Assembly (NCBI RefSeq): GCF_002531825.1
Contig: NZ_NWSX01000007.1
Span: forward strand, 62,001-126,000
Source of the DNA: Rhizobium sp. J15
Lineage (GTDB): Bacteria > Pseudomonadota > Alphaproteobacteria > Rhizobiales > Rhizobiaceae
Length of the DNA stretch: 64,000 bases
Direction: 5' to 3'
Part shown: piece after piece, positions 63,376 to 64,000 of the stretch
How positions within the stretch are numbered: the stretch's first letter is position 1
Layout: every line of letters starts with the position of its first letter
Program-made: the position numbers and the translations under genes
Notes under the pieces: generated by a model
Told to the model about the DNA's origin: nothing
The model's input: the letters and a program-made list of their open reading frames with translations, nothing else
Databases searched by the model: none

Positions 63376-63945
63376 ATGGTCAAGGTCATCGCCTCTTCGG
63401 TCCGCAAGGGCAACGTTCTCGACGTCGACGGCAAGCTCTACGTCGTTCTCACAGCCCAGAACTTTCATCCGGGCAAGGGCACGCCGGTCACCCAGGTCGA
63501 CATGCGCCGCATCGTCGACGGCGTGAAGGTTTCCGAGCGCTGGCGCACCACCGAGCAGGTCGAGCGCGCCTTCGTCGAAGACGTGAACTTCCAGTACCTC
63601 TATGAAGACGGCGAAGGCTTCCACTTCATGAATCCGGCGAACTACGACCAGGTGGTCGTCAGCCAGGAAACCATGGGCGACCAGAAGGCCTATCTCCAGG
63701 AAGGCATGACCTGCATCCTGTCGATCCATGAAGGAATTCCGCTGGCGCTCGAACTGCCGCGCCACGTCACGCTCGAAATCGTCGAGACGGAACCGGTCGT
63801 CAAGGGCCAGACGGCCTCCTCGTCCTACAAGCCGGCCATGCTCTCCAACGGCATCCGCACATCGGTCCCGCCGCATATCGACGCCGGCACCCGCGTCGTC
63901 ATCGCAACGGAAGACAATTCCTACGTCGAGCGCGCCAAGGACTGA
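63376..63945 (+). CDS. efp: Elongation factor P
   Basis: Translation factor of 189 residues that relieves stalling at consecutive prolines. Domain I carries the modified-lysine loop in [15 protein letters not shown], with Lys in PGKG at about position 34; domains II and III follow ([48 protein letters not shown]). AAGGAAG precedes ATG 63376. The neighbours epmA and epmB supply the modification; epmC is not seen. Confidence 0.97.
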   Translation: MVKVIASSVRKGNVLDVDGKLYVVLTAQNFHPGKGTPVTQVDMRRIVDGVKVSERWRTTEQVERAFVEDVNFQYLYEDGEGFHFMNPANYDQVVVSQETMGDQKAYLQEGMTCILSIHEGIPLALELPRHVTLEIVETEPVVKGQTASSSYKPAMLSNGIRTSVPPHIDAGTRVVIATEDNSYVERAKD

Positions 63946-63967
63946 TCTCTGGTTTTCGCCTGTTCAG

Positions 63968-63989
63968 GAGGCCGGCCCGCGCCGGCCTC
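63968..63989. terminator. GC-rich hairpin downstream of efp
   Basis: GAGGCCGGC (63968-63976) pairs perfectly with GCCGGCCTC (63981-63989) around CCGC, 22 bases after the efp stop. There is no following T-tract within the window, so termination is likely but not certain. Confidence 0.55.
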
Positions 63990-64000
63990 ATGCTGAATTC

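Overview
The window reads as chromosomal DNA of an alphaproteobacterium of the Rhizobium leguminosarum/etli type. The basis is a high-GC, densely packed core gene set in characteristic rhizobial order (acnA-ccmABCDG, yciB-ftsY-mtaB-dapF, ffh-aroQ-rpsP-rimM-trmD-rplS, glnK-amtB), Rhizobium-style intergenic palindromic repeats, and TGA-N9-TCA iron boxes. I see no prophage, insertion sequence, CRISPR array or plasmid backbone.

Layout. 1-4124: start of aconitase on the minus strand, then the cytochrome c maturation operon ccmABCDG, with a MITE-like inverted-repeat element between ccmA and ccmB. 4132-9499, minus: UPF0314 membrane protein, yciB, ftsY (carrying an in-frame inverted-repeat insertion), mtaB, dapF and a small hypothetical gene. 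9706-14456, plus: a terminated leader RNA, then ffh, chorismate mutase, rpsP, rimM, trmD and rplS. 14535-17880: polar amino-acid ABC transporter genes and leuC. 18182-24031: small exported protein, aldo/keto reductase, L,D-transpeptidase-like protein, CenR/OtpR-like response regulator with a cyclic-nucleotide-binding partner, ATP-grasp protein, exonuclease III and a LolA-like protein. 24171-31323: ftsK, amtB-glnK with a sigma-54 promoter, tesB, and a UbiH-type hydroxylase. 31329-34268: UPF0434, Lon-N-domain, thioredoxin/YbbN and ProX-type deacylase genes, and tRNA-Gly(GCC).

34350-40768: TetR regulator divergent from a NIPSNAP gene over twin operators, MlrC-type peptidase, gamma-glutamyltransferase-like gene, and a glycoamylase-like (GH144-type) protein. 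40824-44738: ferric-iron ABC transporter fbpABC under two RirA-type boxes. 44812-49075: probable lysine/pipecolate catabolism (semialdehyde dehydrogenase and FAD oxidase) with a LysR regulator and an orphan Lrp-type RAM-domain protein. 49220-60852: a cell-surface glycan locus. 61116-63945: the EF-P beta-lysylation set epmB, epmA and efp.

The most interesting block is 50421-60852 on the minus strand. A translationally coupled run encodes an atypical acyl carrier protein, an acyl-CoA-dehydrogenase-like flavoprotein, a SerRS-like amino acid:[carrier protein] ligase and a DUF1839 protein. It continues directly into a GH2-type glycosidase, a GT4 glycosyltransferase and a 1103-residue protein fusing a Wzx-like flippase to two alpha/beta-hydrolase domains. 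I infer a pathway that loads an amino acid on a carrier protein, possibly oxidises it, and uses it to decorate an exported glycan. The individual enzyme families are known; the combined pathway and the flippase-hydrolase fusion are inference and need testing.
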